A program made the position numbers and the translations under genes. DNA of 64,000 nt from JAXGYV01 sp040772045 (GTDB taxonomy: Bacteria > Actinomycetota > Thermoleophilia > UBA2241), in NCBI GenBank assembly GCA_040772045.1, contig JAXGYV010000002.1, positions 214,407-278,406 of the forward strand. The letters are read 5' to 3'. The notes below the pieces were generated by a model that saw nothing but the letters and a program-made list of their open reading frames with translations, searched no databases and was not told the DNA's origin. Positions 16,698 through 25,615 of this stretch are shown piece by piece (positions within the stretch are counted from its first letter, which is position 1; every line of letters starts with the position of its first letter).

Positions 16698-18683
16698 ATG
16701 GCTGATACTACGAATGGCGGCGAGCCCAAGGTTGGCGTCTATATCTGCGACTGCGGGAGTAACATCGCCGGCAAGGTGAATGTGCCGGAGGTCGTGGAGT
16801 ACGCCGCGACCCTGCCGTATGTAACCGTGGCGCGTGAGTACAAGTACATGTGCTCCGACCCCGGCCAGGAGCTCATTCAGAAGGACATCAAAGAGCTCGG
16901 CCTGAACCGTGTCGTGGTGGCCGCCTGCTCGCCCACCATGCACGAGCCTACCTTCCGCAAGGCAGTGGCGGATGCTGGTCTGAACCAGTTTCTATTCCAG
17001 ATGGCCAATATCCGCGAGCACGACTCGTGGGTCACCGAGGATCCGGTTGAGGCTACCGAGAAGGCCAAGCACATCGTGCGTGCGGCTGTGGCGCGTGTGC
17101 CCTACCAGGTTCCGCTCGAGTCCATCGTGGTGCCCATGAACGCCAACGTGCTCGTGGTCGGCGGTGGCATCGCCGGCATCGAGGCGGCGCTCAAGCTCGC
17201 CCAAGCCGGCCACCACGTCACCGTAGTGGAACGCAGTCCGTCGATCGGCGGCCACATGGCGCAGTTCGACAAGACGTTCCCCACGCTCGACTGCTCGGCC
17301 TGCATCCTCACGCCGAAGATGTCGGCGCTGGGCAAGCACCCGAACATCGATCTGCTCGCGTACTCCGAGGTCGTCGAAGTCGACGGCTACGTGGGCAACT
17401 TCAAGGTCAAGGTGCGCAAGCAACCGCGCTACGTGGACATCGACAAGTGCACCGGCTGCGCTGCGTGTACCGAGGTGTGCGTGGTCGCCAAAGTCCCCAA
17501 CGAATTCAACGAGGGCCTCGACAACCGGCGCGCCGCCTACATCCCGTTCCCGCAGGCCGTGCCGCTCAAGGCCACCATCGACCCTCAGAAATGCCTGTAC
17601 CTTACGAGGGGCAAATGCAAGCAGACCTGCGTGGGCGCCTGCGGCCCCGAGGCCATCGACTTCGAGCAGAAGGAAGAGTTCGTCGACCTCGAAGTCGGCG
17701 CCATCATCGTGGCCACGGGCTTCGAGATGTTCGACGCGGGGCGTGAGGCGCGCTACGGCTACGGCCGCCTCGACGATGTGATCACCTCGCTGGAGTTCGA
17801 GCGCATCAGCAATGCCTCCGGACCCACCGGCGGGCACATCCTGTGCAAGAACGGCGAGAAGCCGCGCTCGGTGGCCATTCTCCACTGCGTAGGGAGTCGC
17901 GACGAGAACTACAACGAGTATTGCAGCCGGGTGTGCTGCATGTACTCTCTCAAGTTCTCTCACCTCATCAAGGAGCACATCCCGGAGGCCGAGGTCTACC
18001 AGTGCTACATCGATATGCGCTGCTTCGGCAAGAACTACGAGGAGTTCTACAAGCGGCTGATGAACGAGGGCGTCACCTTCGTCCGCGGTCGTGCTGCTGA
18101 GGTGATGGCCGCTCCGAAAGACAACCCAGACGGTCGCCTCCTGGTTACTGTAGAAGACACGCTGCTCGGGGTGGTTCGTAATCTCCCCGTCGATATGGTC
18201 ATCCTGTCTTCGGCGCTCGAGTCGCAAGCAGACGCCAAGGAGCTCTCGCAGACCTTCGGCTTTGGCTGCGGCTCCGCCGGATTCTTCATCGAGCGGCATC
18301 CAAAGCTCGAGCCGGTGAGCACGGTCACCGACGGCATCTTCATCGCCGGTTGCTGCCAGGGACCCAAGGACATCCCGGACTCGGTGGCGCAGGCCGGCGC
18401 GGCTGCCGCGGGCGCGCTCGCTCTGGTCGACAACGAGACGGTGTCGATCGAGCCAACGATCTCCTACATCGATCCCGAGCGGTGTTCGGGCTGTCATATC
18501 TGCGTCGGGCTCTGCCCCCACAACGCGATCCAGTACAACGAGGAGCTGGATGCCGCCCAGGTCATCGAGGCTGCGTGTAAGGGCTGTGGCGTGTGTGTCT
18601 CGGCCTGCGGCTCTAACGTGCCGGAGCAGCGGGGCTTCACCGACGATCAGATTTTCGCCGAGATCGAAGGGGCGCTGGCCTAG
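16698..18683 (+). CDS. hdrA: Heterodisulfide reductase-like subunit A (FAD, bifurcating)
   Basis: A 661-residue flavoprotein, the hub where flavin-based electron bifurcation takes place in HdrABC-MvhADG. The N-terminal part (about 1-145) contains CDCGSN and AACSP cysteines. The FAD fold begins at VVGGGIAGIEAALK near residue 153 and continues with the CSAC region. One ferredoxin-type site (CTGCAACTEVC) lies near residue 252 and two [4Fe-4S] sites are at the C-terminus (CSGCHICVGLCP and CKGCGVCVSAC). No in-frame TGA suggests selenocysteine. AAGGAGG precedes the ATG. Confidence 0.93.
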   Translation: MADTTNGGEPKVGVYICDCGSNIAGKVNVPEVVEYAATLPYVTVAREYKYMCSDPGQELIQKDIKELGLNRVVVAACSPTMHEPTFRKAVADAGLNQFLFQMANIREHDSWVTEDPVEATEKAKHIVRAAVARVPYQVPLESIVVPMNANVLVVGGGIAGIEAALKLAQAGHHVTVVERSPSIGGHMAQFDKTFPTLDCSACILTPKMSALGKHPNIDLLAYSEVVEVDGYVGNFKVKVRKQPRYVDIDKCTGCAACTEVCVVAKVPNEFNEGLDNRRAAYIPFPQAVPLKATIDPQKCLYLTRGKCKQTCVGACGPEAIDFEQKEEFVDLEVGAIIVATGFEMFDAGREARYGYGRLDDVITSLEFERISNASGPTGGHILCKNGEKPRSVAILHCVGSRDENYNEYCSRVCCMYSLKFSHLIKEHIPEAEVYQCYIDMRCFGKNYEEFYKRLMNEGVTFVRGRAAEVMAAPKDNPDGRLLVTVEDTLLGVVRNLPVDMVILSSALESQADAKELSQTFGFGCGSAGFFIERHPKLEPVSTVTDGIFIAGCCQGPKDIPDSVAQAGAAAAGALALVDNETVSIEPTISYIDPERCSGCHICVGLCPHNAIQYNEELDAAQVIEAACKGCGVCVSACGSNVPEQRGFTDDQIFAEIEGALA

Positions 18684-18710
18684 CGCCGGCGAGCCGAGGA
18701 GGAGATAAGA

Positions 18711-19178
18711 GTGAGCGACTTCGAGCCGCGCATCATCGGCTTCCTCTGCCGCTGGTGCAGCTATAACGGTGCCGATCTGGCGGGGACGTCGCGCTTCAAG
18801 TACCCGCCGAATCTCATTCCGATCAAGACCAACTGCTCGGGCCGGGTCGACGCGACCCACGTCATGAAGGCTTTCGCCGAGGGCGCCGACGGCGTGCTCA
18901 TCTCCGGCTGTCACCCGGGCGACTGCCACTACATCAACGGCAACTGGCGTACCGCCGGGCGCTTTCCGATGCTCCAGAAGATGCTCGAGCAGTTGGGCAT
19001 GGAGCCGGGGCGTATTCGTCTGGAATGGGTCTCGGCCGCCGAAGGCGACAAGTGGGCGCGTGTGGTCACCGAGTTCATCGAGGAGATCCGGGAGCTCGGC
19101 CCCCTCAGCTGGGGCGCGCAGTTCTCGGACGAGTACAAGGCCAAGGCCGAGGAGGAGATGGAGGCGGTGTCGGCATGA
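18711..19178 (+). CDS. mvhD: Mvh hydrogenase delta subunit / FlpD, [2Fe-2S] electron transfer protein
   Basis: A 155-residue MvhD/FlpD-type protein that links the hydrogenase to HdrA. Cysteines lie in FLCRWCSYNGAD, TNCSGRV and GCHPGDCHY, the conserved pattern for its [2Fe-2S] cluster. It starts with GTG after a GAGGAGG. The stop overlaps the start of mvhG by four bases, so stoichiometric co-translation is likely. Some homologues replace one Cys with selenocysteine; here all are Cys. Confidence 0.92.
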   Translation: MSDFEPRIIGFLCRWCSYNGADLAGTSRFKYPPNLIPIKTNCSGRVDATHVMKAFAEGADGVLISGCHPGDCHYINGNWRTAGRFPMLQKMLEQLGMEPGRIRLEWVSAAEGDKWARVVTEFIEEIRELGPLSWGAQFSDEYKAKAEEEMEAVSA

Positions 19179-20146
19179 GCAAGCCCAAGTTCGCGATGTA
19201 CTGGGCGGCGGCCTGCGGCGGCTGTGAGATCTCCGTCCTGCAGATCAAAGAGAACATCTTGAAGGTCGACGAGACCTTCGATATCGCCTTCTGGCCGGTG
19301 GCCGCCGACTTCAAATACAAGGATGTGGAGGCGCTGGATGATGGCGCCATCCTGATCACCCTGTTCAACGGTGCCATCCGCAATAGCGAGAATGAATACA
19401 TGGCTCGCCTGCTGCGGAAGAAGAGCCAAATCCTGGTCGCCTTCGGTGCCTGTGCCACGCAGGGGGGCATCCCAGGTCTGGCCAATGTGTCCAGCGCCCA
19501 AGAGATCAAGGACCTCGTCTACACGCAGAGCCCGTCGGTGGACAACCCAGACAAGGTGTACCCGGTCGAGCGCATGGAGGTCCCCGAGGGCGAACTGGAT
19601 CTGCCGCACCTCTACGACACCGTGAAGGCGCTCGACCAGGTGGTCGATGTCGACTACTACATCCCCGGATGCCCGCCTGAGGGTCAGCAGATCTGGGCGG
19701 TGCTCGAGACGGTCATCGGTGTTCTCCAGAACGGTGGCGAGCTACCGCCCAAAGGTACGGTGCTCGGTGCCGGCACGCGAAGCTGCTGCGACGAGTGCAA
19801 ACGTGTCAAGGAAGAGAAGAAGATCACCGCGTTCAAGAAGCCGTGGGAGATCGCCTGGGATCCGGAAAAGTGCCTGCTCGAGCAGGGTGTCATCTGCATG
19901 GGCCCCGTCACCAGAGACGGCTGCGGCGGCAAGTGTACCGCCGTCGGTCTGCCGTGTCGCGGCTGTTACGGGCCGCCGCCGGGTGTGGATGATCAGGGCG
20001 CCAAGATGCTCAGCACGCTGGCGGCGATCATCGATGCCGACTCGCCGGAGCAGATCGCCGAGATCGCGGCCACCGTGCCCGATCCCCTGGGTACTTTCTA
20101 CCGCTTCGGTTTGGCCAAGTCGTTGCTGAGAAGGGCGAAGGTCTGA
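19175..20146 (+). CDS. mvhG: [NiFe] hydrogenase small subunit, MvhG type (group 3c)
   Basis: A 323-residue small subunit that carries the Fe-S chain from the [NiFe] site to MvhD. The proximal cluster region begins WAAACGGCEISVLQ near residue 9 and includes GACATQGG and IPGCPPE. A C-terminal cysteine-rich part (CCDEC, CLLEQGVICMGPVT, CGGKC, CRGCYGP) supplies two further clusters. There is no twin-arginine signal, so the enzyme is cytoplasmic. The start overlaps the mvhD stop. Confidence 0.92.
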   Translation: MSKPKFAMYWAAACGGCEISVLQIKENILKVDETFDIAFWPVAADFKYKDVEALDDGAILITLFNGAIRNSENEYMARLLRKKSQILVAFGACATQGGIPGLANVSSAQEIKDLVYTQSPSVDNPDKVYPVERMEVPEGELDLPHLYDTVKALDQVVDVDYYIPGCPPEGQQIWAVLETVIGVLQNGGELPPKGTVLGAGTRSCCDECKRVKEEKKITAFKKPWEIAWDPEKCLLEQGVICMGPVTRDGCGGKCTAVGLPCRGCYGPPPGVDDQGAKMLSTLAAIIDADSPEQIAEIAATVPDPLGTFYRFGLAKSLLRRAKV

Positions 20147-20148
20147 AG

Positions 20149-21618
20149 ATGAAGAAGGTAAGCATCGATCCCATTACCAGGCTCGAGGGCCACGGCAAGA
20201 TCGAGATCTTCGTTGACGACGCTGGCGAGGTGGCCAACGTCTACTTCCAGGTTCCCGAGCTGCGTGGCTTCGAGCGCTTCTGCATCGGGCGTCCCGTCGA
20301 GGAGCTCGCTCGTATCACGCCGCGGATCTGCGGCGTGTGCCCCGAGGCGCACCACATGGCGGCTGCCAAGGCCATCGATGCCGTCTACGGTGTCGAGCCC
20401 ACGCGCACCGGCAAGCTGCTGCGCGAGATCCTCTACAACGCCTTTAGCGCCACCGATCACACCACGCACTTCTATGTGCTTGCTGGCCCCGACTTCGTCA
20501 TCGGTCCTACGGCCGATCCTGCCGAGCGCAACATCCTCGGCGTGGTAAAGAAGGTCGGTCCGGAGATCGCCGGAGCCGTCCTCAAGATGCGTGCCTGGGG
20601 CCACGAGCTCATCGAGATCGTCGGTGGCCGCTCCGTGCATCCGGTCTCCTGCATCGTCGGCGGCGTCAGCAAGCCGCTGAGCACAGAAGAGGCCGAACGC
20701 GTGCGCGAGATCGCCGCCTATCAGGTCGAGTTCGCGCAGCAGACGATCGAGATCCTCAACTCCGTGGTCCTGGCCAACGGCGACTACGTGGATCTCATCA
20801 TGAGCGACGCGTACAACCACCACACCTATTACATGGGCTTGGTGGACGAGAACAACAAGGTGAACTTCTACGACGGCAAGATCCGCGTGGTGGATCCGGA
20901 CGGCAAAGAGTTCGTCAAGTTCGAGGCCAAGGACTACCTGCAGCAGATCGCCGAGCACGTCGAGCCGTACAGCTACCTCGTCTATCCGTATCTCAAGGGT
21001 GTGGGCTGGAAGGGCTTCGTGGCCGGCAACGACTCGGGGGTGTACCGTGCCGCTCCGCTGGCCCGGCTGAATGCCGCCGACGGCATGGCTACCCCGCTGG
21101 CGCAGGCCGAGTACGAGCGCTTCTACTCCACGCTTGGGGGCAAACCGGTTCATGCCACCTTGGCTACGCACTGGGCGCGTCTGGTGGAGCTTCTCTATGC
21201 CGCCGAGCGTACGCTGGAGCTGGCCAACGATCCGGAGGTGACCAATCCGGACGTGCACGCCATTCCAACCGGCATTGTGGGCGAGGGTGTTGGCGTCGTC
21301 GAGGCACCACGGGGCACGCTGTACCACCACTACAAGACCGATCAGAACGGCATTGTCACTGCGGCCAACCTGATCGTGGGTACCACGAACAACAATGCCG
21401 CCATCAGCATGTCCCTCAAGAAGGCAGCCCAAGGTCTCATCAAACCCGGTGGCGAGATCACCGAGGGCCTGCTGAACGAGGTCGAGATGGCGTTCCGCGC
21501 CTATGACCCGTGCTTCGGTTGTGCCACGCACACCCTCTTCGGCGAGATGCCGCTCGAGGTCACCGTCCGCGAACAGGACGGCGGCGAGGTGCTCAATAGC
21601 GTCCGGAGGTTCATGTAG
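20149..21618 (+). CDS. mvhA: [NiFe] hydrogenase large subunit, MvhA type (group 3c)
   Basis: A 489-residue large subunit that binds the Ni-Fe(CN)2CO site and oxidises or evolves H2. The N-terminal Ni-binding motif is RITPRICGVCPEAHH near residue 57 and the C-terminal one is AYDPCFGCATH near residue 455, so all four cysteine ligands are present. About 28 residues follow the final His, of the kind that maturation proteases remove, and such a protease is encoded two bases downstream. With hdrABC and mvhD upstream this is a group 3c, HDR-linked enzyme. Confidence 0.93.
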   Translation: MKKVSIDPITRLEGHGKIEIFVDDAGEVANVYFQVPELRGFERFCIGRPVEELARITPRICGVCPEAHHMAAAKAIDAVYGVEPTRTGKLLREILYNAFSATDHTTHFYVLAGPDFVIGPTADPAERNILGVVKKVGPEIAGAVLKMRAWGHELIEIVGGRSVHPVSCIVGGVSKPLSTEEAERVREIAAYQVEFAQQTIEILNSVVLANGDYVDLIMSDAYNHHTYYMGLVDENNKVNFYDGKIRVVDPDGKEFVKFEAKDYLQQIAEHVEPYSYLVYPYLKGVGWKGFVAGNDSGVYRAAPLARLNAADGMATPLAQAEYERFYSTLGGKPVHATLATHWARLVELLYAAERTLELANDPEVTNPDVHAIPTGIVGEGVGVVEAPRGTLYHHYKTDQNGIVTAANLIVGTTNNNAAISMSLKKAAQGLIKPGGEITEGLLNEVEMAFRAYDPCFGCATHTLFGEMPLEVTVREQDGGEVLNSVRRFM

Positions 21619-21620
21619 GA

Positions 21621-22082
21621 GTGCCACTGCGCACCTTGGTGCTCTGCATGGGCAACCCGATCCTGTCGGACGACGGGGTTGGCTTGGTCGTGGCGGAGCG
21701 GTTGCGCGCCGTCTCGCTGCCGGATGGTGTGCAGGTGGTGGAAAGCGAGGTCGCCGGGCTGCGGCTGCTGGAGCTCATGAGGGGTTTCGACAAGGTGATC
21801 ATCGTCGATGCCCTCAAGAGCGGCCGCACGCCCGGCGAGATCGTTCGCTTCTCAGGTGAGGACTTCCGTGGCGGGCACCGCTACAGCAGCGCTCACTCGA
21901 TCGGCATCGTTACCACGCTGGAGCTCGGCCGGAAGCTGGAGTACGTTATGCCTGCCGAGGTCATCGCTTTCACTGTCGAAGCCGAGGACGTGGAGACCTT
22001 CGGCGAACACCTGTCGCCGTCTGTAGCCGCTGCGGTGGACGATGTGCTGGATCTCGTCAAACGAGAGCTAGGCTGCTCATGA
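21621..22082 (+). CDS. [NiFe] hydrogenase maturation protease (HyaD/FrcD family)
   Basis: A 153-residue endopeptidase that cleaves the C-terminal tail of the large subunit once nickel is inserted. Family motifs are GNPILSDDGVG near residue 11, VDALKSG near residue 62 and SAHSIG near residue 93; Glu/Asp and His at these points are the nickel ligands. It starts with GTG two bases after the mvhA stop, which fits a dedicated role for MvhA. The stop overlaps the start of the next gene. Confidence 0.9.
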   Translation: MPLRTLVLCMGNPILSDDGVGLVVAERLRAVSLPDGVQVVESEVAGLRLLELMRGFDKVIIVDALKSGRTPGEIVRFSGEDFRGGHRYSSAHSIGIVTTLELGRKLEYVMPAEVIAFTVEAEDVETFGEHLSPSVAAAVDDVLDLVKRELGCS

Positions 22083-22948
22083 ACGTCAGCATCGTGCTGT
22101 TCGCCAACAACGGCATGGATGCGGTGCGCGCAGCCGTGCGCAATCTGCGTGCCACCACGGGGGATGCTTGCCAGATCGTTGTTATGGCTCGCGAATGCCG
22201 GGAAGATGTTGCCGGCTACCTCACGCGTGAATGCGTGAAGGGCCGCATTGCGGGGTTCGGCTTCGACCCCAGGGGGCCGCAGGCCTCCCGCTGTGGTATG
22301 GATATCGCCTCGTCCCTCGCGGACAAAACGTACCTGGTGCGCGCTCAGGACGATCTTCACTTCGCCGATGGCTGGCTCGCGCGAGTGACGGAGGTCCTGG
22401 ATAGCCATCGTGACATCGGCTGCCTGGGCTTGCTGCCGCCGCGTTTGCGGAGGCGGCGCGGACGGCCGCCGAAACCGCGTCTGGAGGCGGAGGTAGTAGA
22501 GCGCGTGGACTGCCGCTGTTTCGCGACCCGTCGCGACGTGTTTCTGGAACATGAGTGCCAGCAGCCGGCCGAGCCTGATGACGCGGACTGCCGCTTTCAG
22601 CGCCACCTGTGCGAGGCGGGGCTGCGCGTTGCCTACCTCCCTGGGCAGGTGGAGCCTCTGCGGAACGGAGGTGCCGGGTGTGAGCACGCGGTCGTTCTGC
22701 CCGAGGCCGACTTGCCGGTGCACGCGGGTTCTCTGGGCGCCAGGGAGCGCATCGAGCAGATCTACCGAGTCGGCGACGACATCATCCATACGTGCAGGTC
22801 GTGCGGGAACAGCGAGCTCGAGGTACTGGCGGCCACAGTCGAGTTCTGCCGTCATGGTGTTCCTGTAGGGTTCAGCTACACCATGCGCTGCAGCGAGTGT
22901 CGCCAGATGCAGGTCGAGGAGGACATTCAGTTCCGATGTCCAACTTGA
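22079..22948 (+). CDS. GT2-like domain fused to a C-terminal zinc ribbon, function unknown
   Basis: A 289-residue protein inside the hydrogenase operon that I cannot assign. The N-terminal two thirds resemble a family 2 glycosyltransferase fold: MNVSIVLFANNG at the start, LVRAQDDLHFADGWLARV near residue 88 at the position of the DXD motif, and RVDCRCFATRRDVF beyond it. A basic stretch (RLRRRRGRPPKPR) follows residue 121. The C-terminus has CRSCGN and, about 30 residues on, CSECRQ, a typical zinc ribbon. It overlaps the protease gene by four bases and hypF by 13, so it is translated with them. A role in hydrogenase assembly or regulation is suggested only by position. Confidence 0.75.
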   Translation: MNVSIVLFANNGMDAVRAAVRNLRATTGDACQIVVMARECREDVAGYLTRECVKGRIAGFGFDPRGPQASRCGMDIASSLADKTYLVRAQDDLHFADGWLARVTEVLDSHRDIGCLGLLPPRLRRRRGRPPKPRLEAEVVERVDCRCFATRRDVFLEHECQQPAEPDDADCRFQRHLCEAGLRVAYLPGQVEPLRNGGAGCEHAVVLPEADLPVHAGSLGARERIEQIYRVGDDIIHTCRSCGNSELEVLAATVEFCRHGVPVGFSYTMRCSECRQMQVEEDIQFRCPT

Positions 22949-25335
22949 CCCCCCGCGACGTGAGCGATCATGCGGGAGGGGTGGCTGCTCGCGCGGCGCG
23001 CGAGGTATGGGTGTACGGCGTGGTCCAGGGCGTCGGCTTTCGCCCCTTCGTCTATAACCTCGCGCGTCGTCTCGGAATCAGTGGCTGGGTACGCAATACG
23101 TCGGCCGGTGTACAGATGTCTATCGAAGGCGCGGCTCCTCTGGTCGATGAGTTCCTCGTCGCGTTGCGGAGAGAGGCGCCGCCGAGAGCGTTCCTGACGG
23201 CTATCGAAGCGACGCCCGTGGAGCCAACAGGCGCCGACCGTTTCACGATTCTCGAGAGTGACGCGGACTCGGGCGCCTATCAGCTCGTATCCCCCGACAT
23301 CTCGCTGTGCGACGACTGCCGCCGCGAGCTGCTGGACCCTGCGGATCGCCGGTTTCGCTATCCGTTCATCAACTGCACCAACTGCGGTCCGCGCTTCACG
23401 ATTATTGAGGCGTTGCCCTACGACCGAGAGCGCACCACGATGCGACGTTTCTCCCTGTGCCCCGCCTGCCGGCGGGAGTACGAAGACCCCAGCGATCGCC
23501 GCTTCCACGCCGAGCCGAACGCTTGCCCCGTTTGCGGGCCGCGCGTGTGGCTCGAGGGCGCCTCGGAGGTGCACGGGTCGCCCGAGGCGCCCGAGGCGGC
23601 TATTGTCGCCGCGGCCGAGCTCCTTCGTCGGGGGAGCATCCTCGCGCTCAAGGGGCTCGGCGGGTTCCACATCGCGTGCGACGCTACCGATGGTGACGTG
23701 GTGCGCGAGCTGAAACGACGCAAGGGTCGGCCGCACAAACCACTGGCGGTCATGTTCGCCAATCTCGAGCAGCTTGGCGTTCACTGCCATGTATCGGCCG
23801 AGGAGGCGGCGCTGCTCGAGTCGCCCGAGCATCCTATCGTGCTCCTCCAGTGGCGCCGTTCGCTGGATGATCGGAGCGCCGTCCATCCCGAGGTGGCCGT
23901 ACGGCAGTGCTACCTCGGTGCGATGCTGCCGTACACGCCGCTGCATCTGCTGCTCTTGCAAGAGGTCGGGCGACCGCTCGTGATGACGAGCGGCAATTTG
24001 GCGGAGGAGCCGATCGTAAAAGACTGGGAGGAGGCGTCTCGTCTGGCCGGAATCCCCGATGCGTCCCTGCTCCACGATCGCGATATCCGCGCGCGCTACG
24101 ACGACTCCGTGACCCTTGTCCGCCGTGGCCGGCCGAGGCTGGTGCGTCGGTCGCGTGGCTACGCTCCGCTGCCGATTCAGCTGTCCGACGAGCTTCCACA
24201 AGTGCTGGCATGTGGAGCGGAGCTCAAGAACACCTTCTGCATGACACGCCGACGCGATGCCTTCCTCAGCCAGCACATCGGTGACCTGGAGAACCTGGAG
24301 ACGCTGGAGCACTACGAGGCGTCGATCGATCTCTACGAGCAGCTCTTCCGCCTGCGGCCCGAGGTGATCGCCTACGATCTGCATCCCGAGTACCTGGCGA
24401 CCAAGTACGGGCTGGAGCGTGCCGCGCGGACGGCGGTGCCACGCGTTGGCGTCCAGCACCACCATGCGCATGTGGCGGCGTGTATGGCCGAGAACGGCCG
24501 GTGTGAGCCGGTGATCGGGGTGAGCATGGATGGCCTCGGCTATGGTACAGACGGAACACTGTGGGGCGGCGAGGTGCTGCTCTGCGACTACAGCGGCTTC
24601 TACCGAGCGGCTCACCTGGAATCTCTGCCGCTGCCCGGCGGCGCGCTGGCCATCCGCCGCCCCGTACGGACGGCGGCCGGCTGGCTGCTGACCCTGCTCG
24701 GGGAAGATGGTCTGCGGCGAGGCTTGGCCGCGGGCCTGGCGCTCGCGGAGATGGAGGAGGCGGCGCTGCGGCAGCAGCTCGCCGCCAAGGCGAACGCGCC
24801 GCTTACCTCCAGTTGCGGACGGCTCTTCGACGCAGTCGCCGCGCTGGCCGGTTTGCGGGCCGAGGTGACCTACGAGGGGCAGGCCGCCATCGAGCTCGAG
24901 ATGGTCTCGGAGGCCGGAGGCGTGCCGTACGCATACTCTGTGGACGGGCCGCTTGTGGCGGGCTGCCGCGAACTCGGAGGAGGGCATGGCAGCCCGACCG
25001 TGGTACGCCTGGCACGCCTCCTAGCGGGTGTTTTGGAGGATCTCGAAGCTGGCCGCTCGCCGGGCTTCGTCGGCTCGCGTCTCCACGCCACTCTTGCGGC
25101 CGTTGTACGCGATCTCTGCTGTGGTCTGCGTGAGGCGGGTGGCCCGAGGGTGGTCGCGCTCTCGGGCGGCGTGTTCCAGAATCGACTGCTCACGGAACTC
25201 TGTGAAAGCGCGCTGGAGGAGGCGGGCTTTACCGTACTCACTCACGCGCTGGTGCCGTCCAACGACGGAGGGCTCGCGCTCGGACAGGCCGTAGTGGCCG
25301 GGTATACTTCCCTCGGCGCCGTGGATGCGCCCTAG
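22936..25335 (+). CDS. hypF: Carbamoyltransferase HypF
   Basis: A 799-residue HypF, which activates carbamoyl phosphate and transfers the carbamoyl group to HypE for cyanide ligand synthesis. Domains in order: acylphosphatase (YGVVQGVGFRPFVYNLA, about 20-110), two zinc fingers (CDDCRREL...CTNCGPRF and CPACRREY...CPVCGPR), a YrdC-like domain (about 225-400, with LKGLGGFHIACDA), and a Kae1-like domain with VQHHHAHVAACMAENG and GVSMDGLGYGTDG. The ATG at 22936 overlaps the preceding gene by 13 bases; an open frame reaches further upstream but has no similarity. Confidence 0.94.
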   Translation: MSNLTPRDVSDHAGGVAARAAREVWVYGVVQGVGFRPFVYNLARRLGISGWVRNTSAGVQMSIEGAAPLVDEFLVALRREAPPRAFLTAIEATPVEPTGADRFTILESDADSGAYQLVSPDISLCDDCRRELLDPADRRFRYPFINCTNCGPRFTIIEALPYDRERTTMRRFSLCPACRREYEDPSDRRFHAEPNACPVCGPRVWLEGASEVHGSPEAPEAAIVAAAELLRRGSILALKGLGGFHIACDATDGDVVRELKRRKGRPHKPLAVMFANLEQLGVHCHVSAEEAALLESPEHPIVLLQWRRSLDDRSAVHPEVAVRQCYLGAMLPYTPLHLLLLQEVGRPLVMTSGNLAEEPIVKDWEEASRLAGIPDASLLHDRDIRARYDDSVTLVRRGRPRLVRRSRGYAPLPIQLSDELPQVLACGAELKNTFCMTRRRDAFLSQHIGDLENLETLEHYEASIDLYEQLFRLRPEVIAYDLHPEYLATKYGLERAARTAVPRVGVQHHHAHVAACMAENGRCEPVIGVSMDGLGYGTDGTLWGGEVLLCDYSGFYRAAHLESLPLPGGALAIRRPVRTAAGWLLTLLGEDGLRRGLAAGLALAEMEEAALRQQLAAKANAPLTSSCGRLFDAVAALAGLRAEVTYEGQAAIELEMVSEAGGVPYAYSVDGPLVAGCRELGGGHGSPTVVRLARLLAGVLEDLEAGRSPGFVGSRLHATLAAVVRDLCCGLREAGGPRVVALSGGVFQNRLLTELCESALEEAGFTVLTHALVPSNDGGLALGQAVVAGYTSLGAVDAP

Positions 25336-25354
25336 AGAGAACGAAGGACGTACC

Positions 25355-25615
25355 ATGTGTCTCGCCATCCCCATGAGAGTTGCCGCCATCGAAGATCAGA
25401 TGGCGACCATCGAATCGCAAGGCCTCACACAGCGGGTGAGTCTCCTGCTGGTGCCCGATGCCCGTGTAGGCGACTACGTTCTGGTTCATGCTGGCTGCGC
25501 CATAGCTGTGCTGGGCGAGCAGGAGGCCACGGAGACGCTAGACCTGCTGCGCGAGGTTCTCGCGTTCGAGGATCGCGAGGAAGCTGGAGAGTTTGAGGAT
25601 CATGGGGACTCCTGA
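25355..25615 (+). CDS. hypC: Hydrogenase assembly chaperone HypC
   Basis: An 86-residue HypC/HupF chaperone that with HypD builds the Fe(CN)2CO unit and delivers it to the large subunit. It begins MCLAIPMRV; the Cys at position 2 is the essential one, which fixes the start at 25355. AAGGA lies upstream. Its last 14 bases overlap the hypD start. Confidence 0.93.
   Translation: MCLAIPMRVAAIEDQMATIESQGLTQRVSLLLVPDARVGDYVLVHAGCAIAVLGEQEATETLDLLREVLAFEDREEAGEFEDHGDS

Noticed and set aside
16992..18929. A very long open frame opposite hdrA
   Set aside because: hdrA has full domain structure on the other strand; the antisense frame is a GC-rich shadow with no family features.
20149..21618. Selenocysteine in hydrogenase or Hdr subunits
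   Set aside because: All expected cysteines are encoded as Cys and no in-frame TGA occurs in mvhA, mvhD or hdrA.
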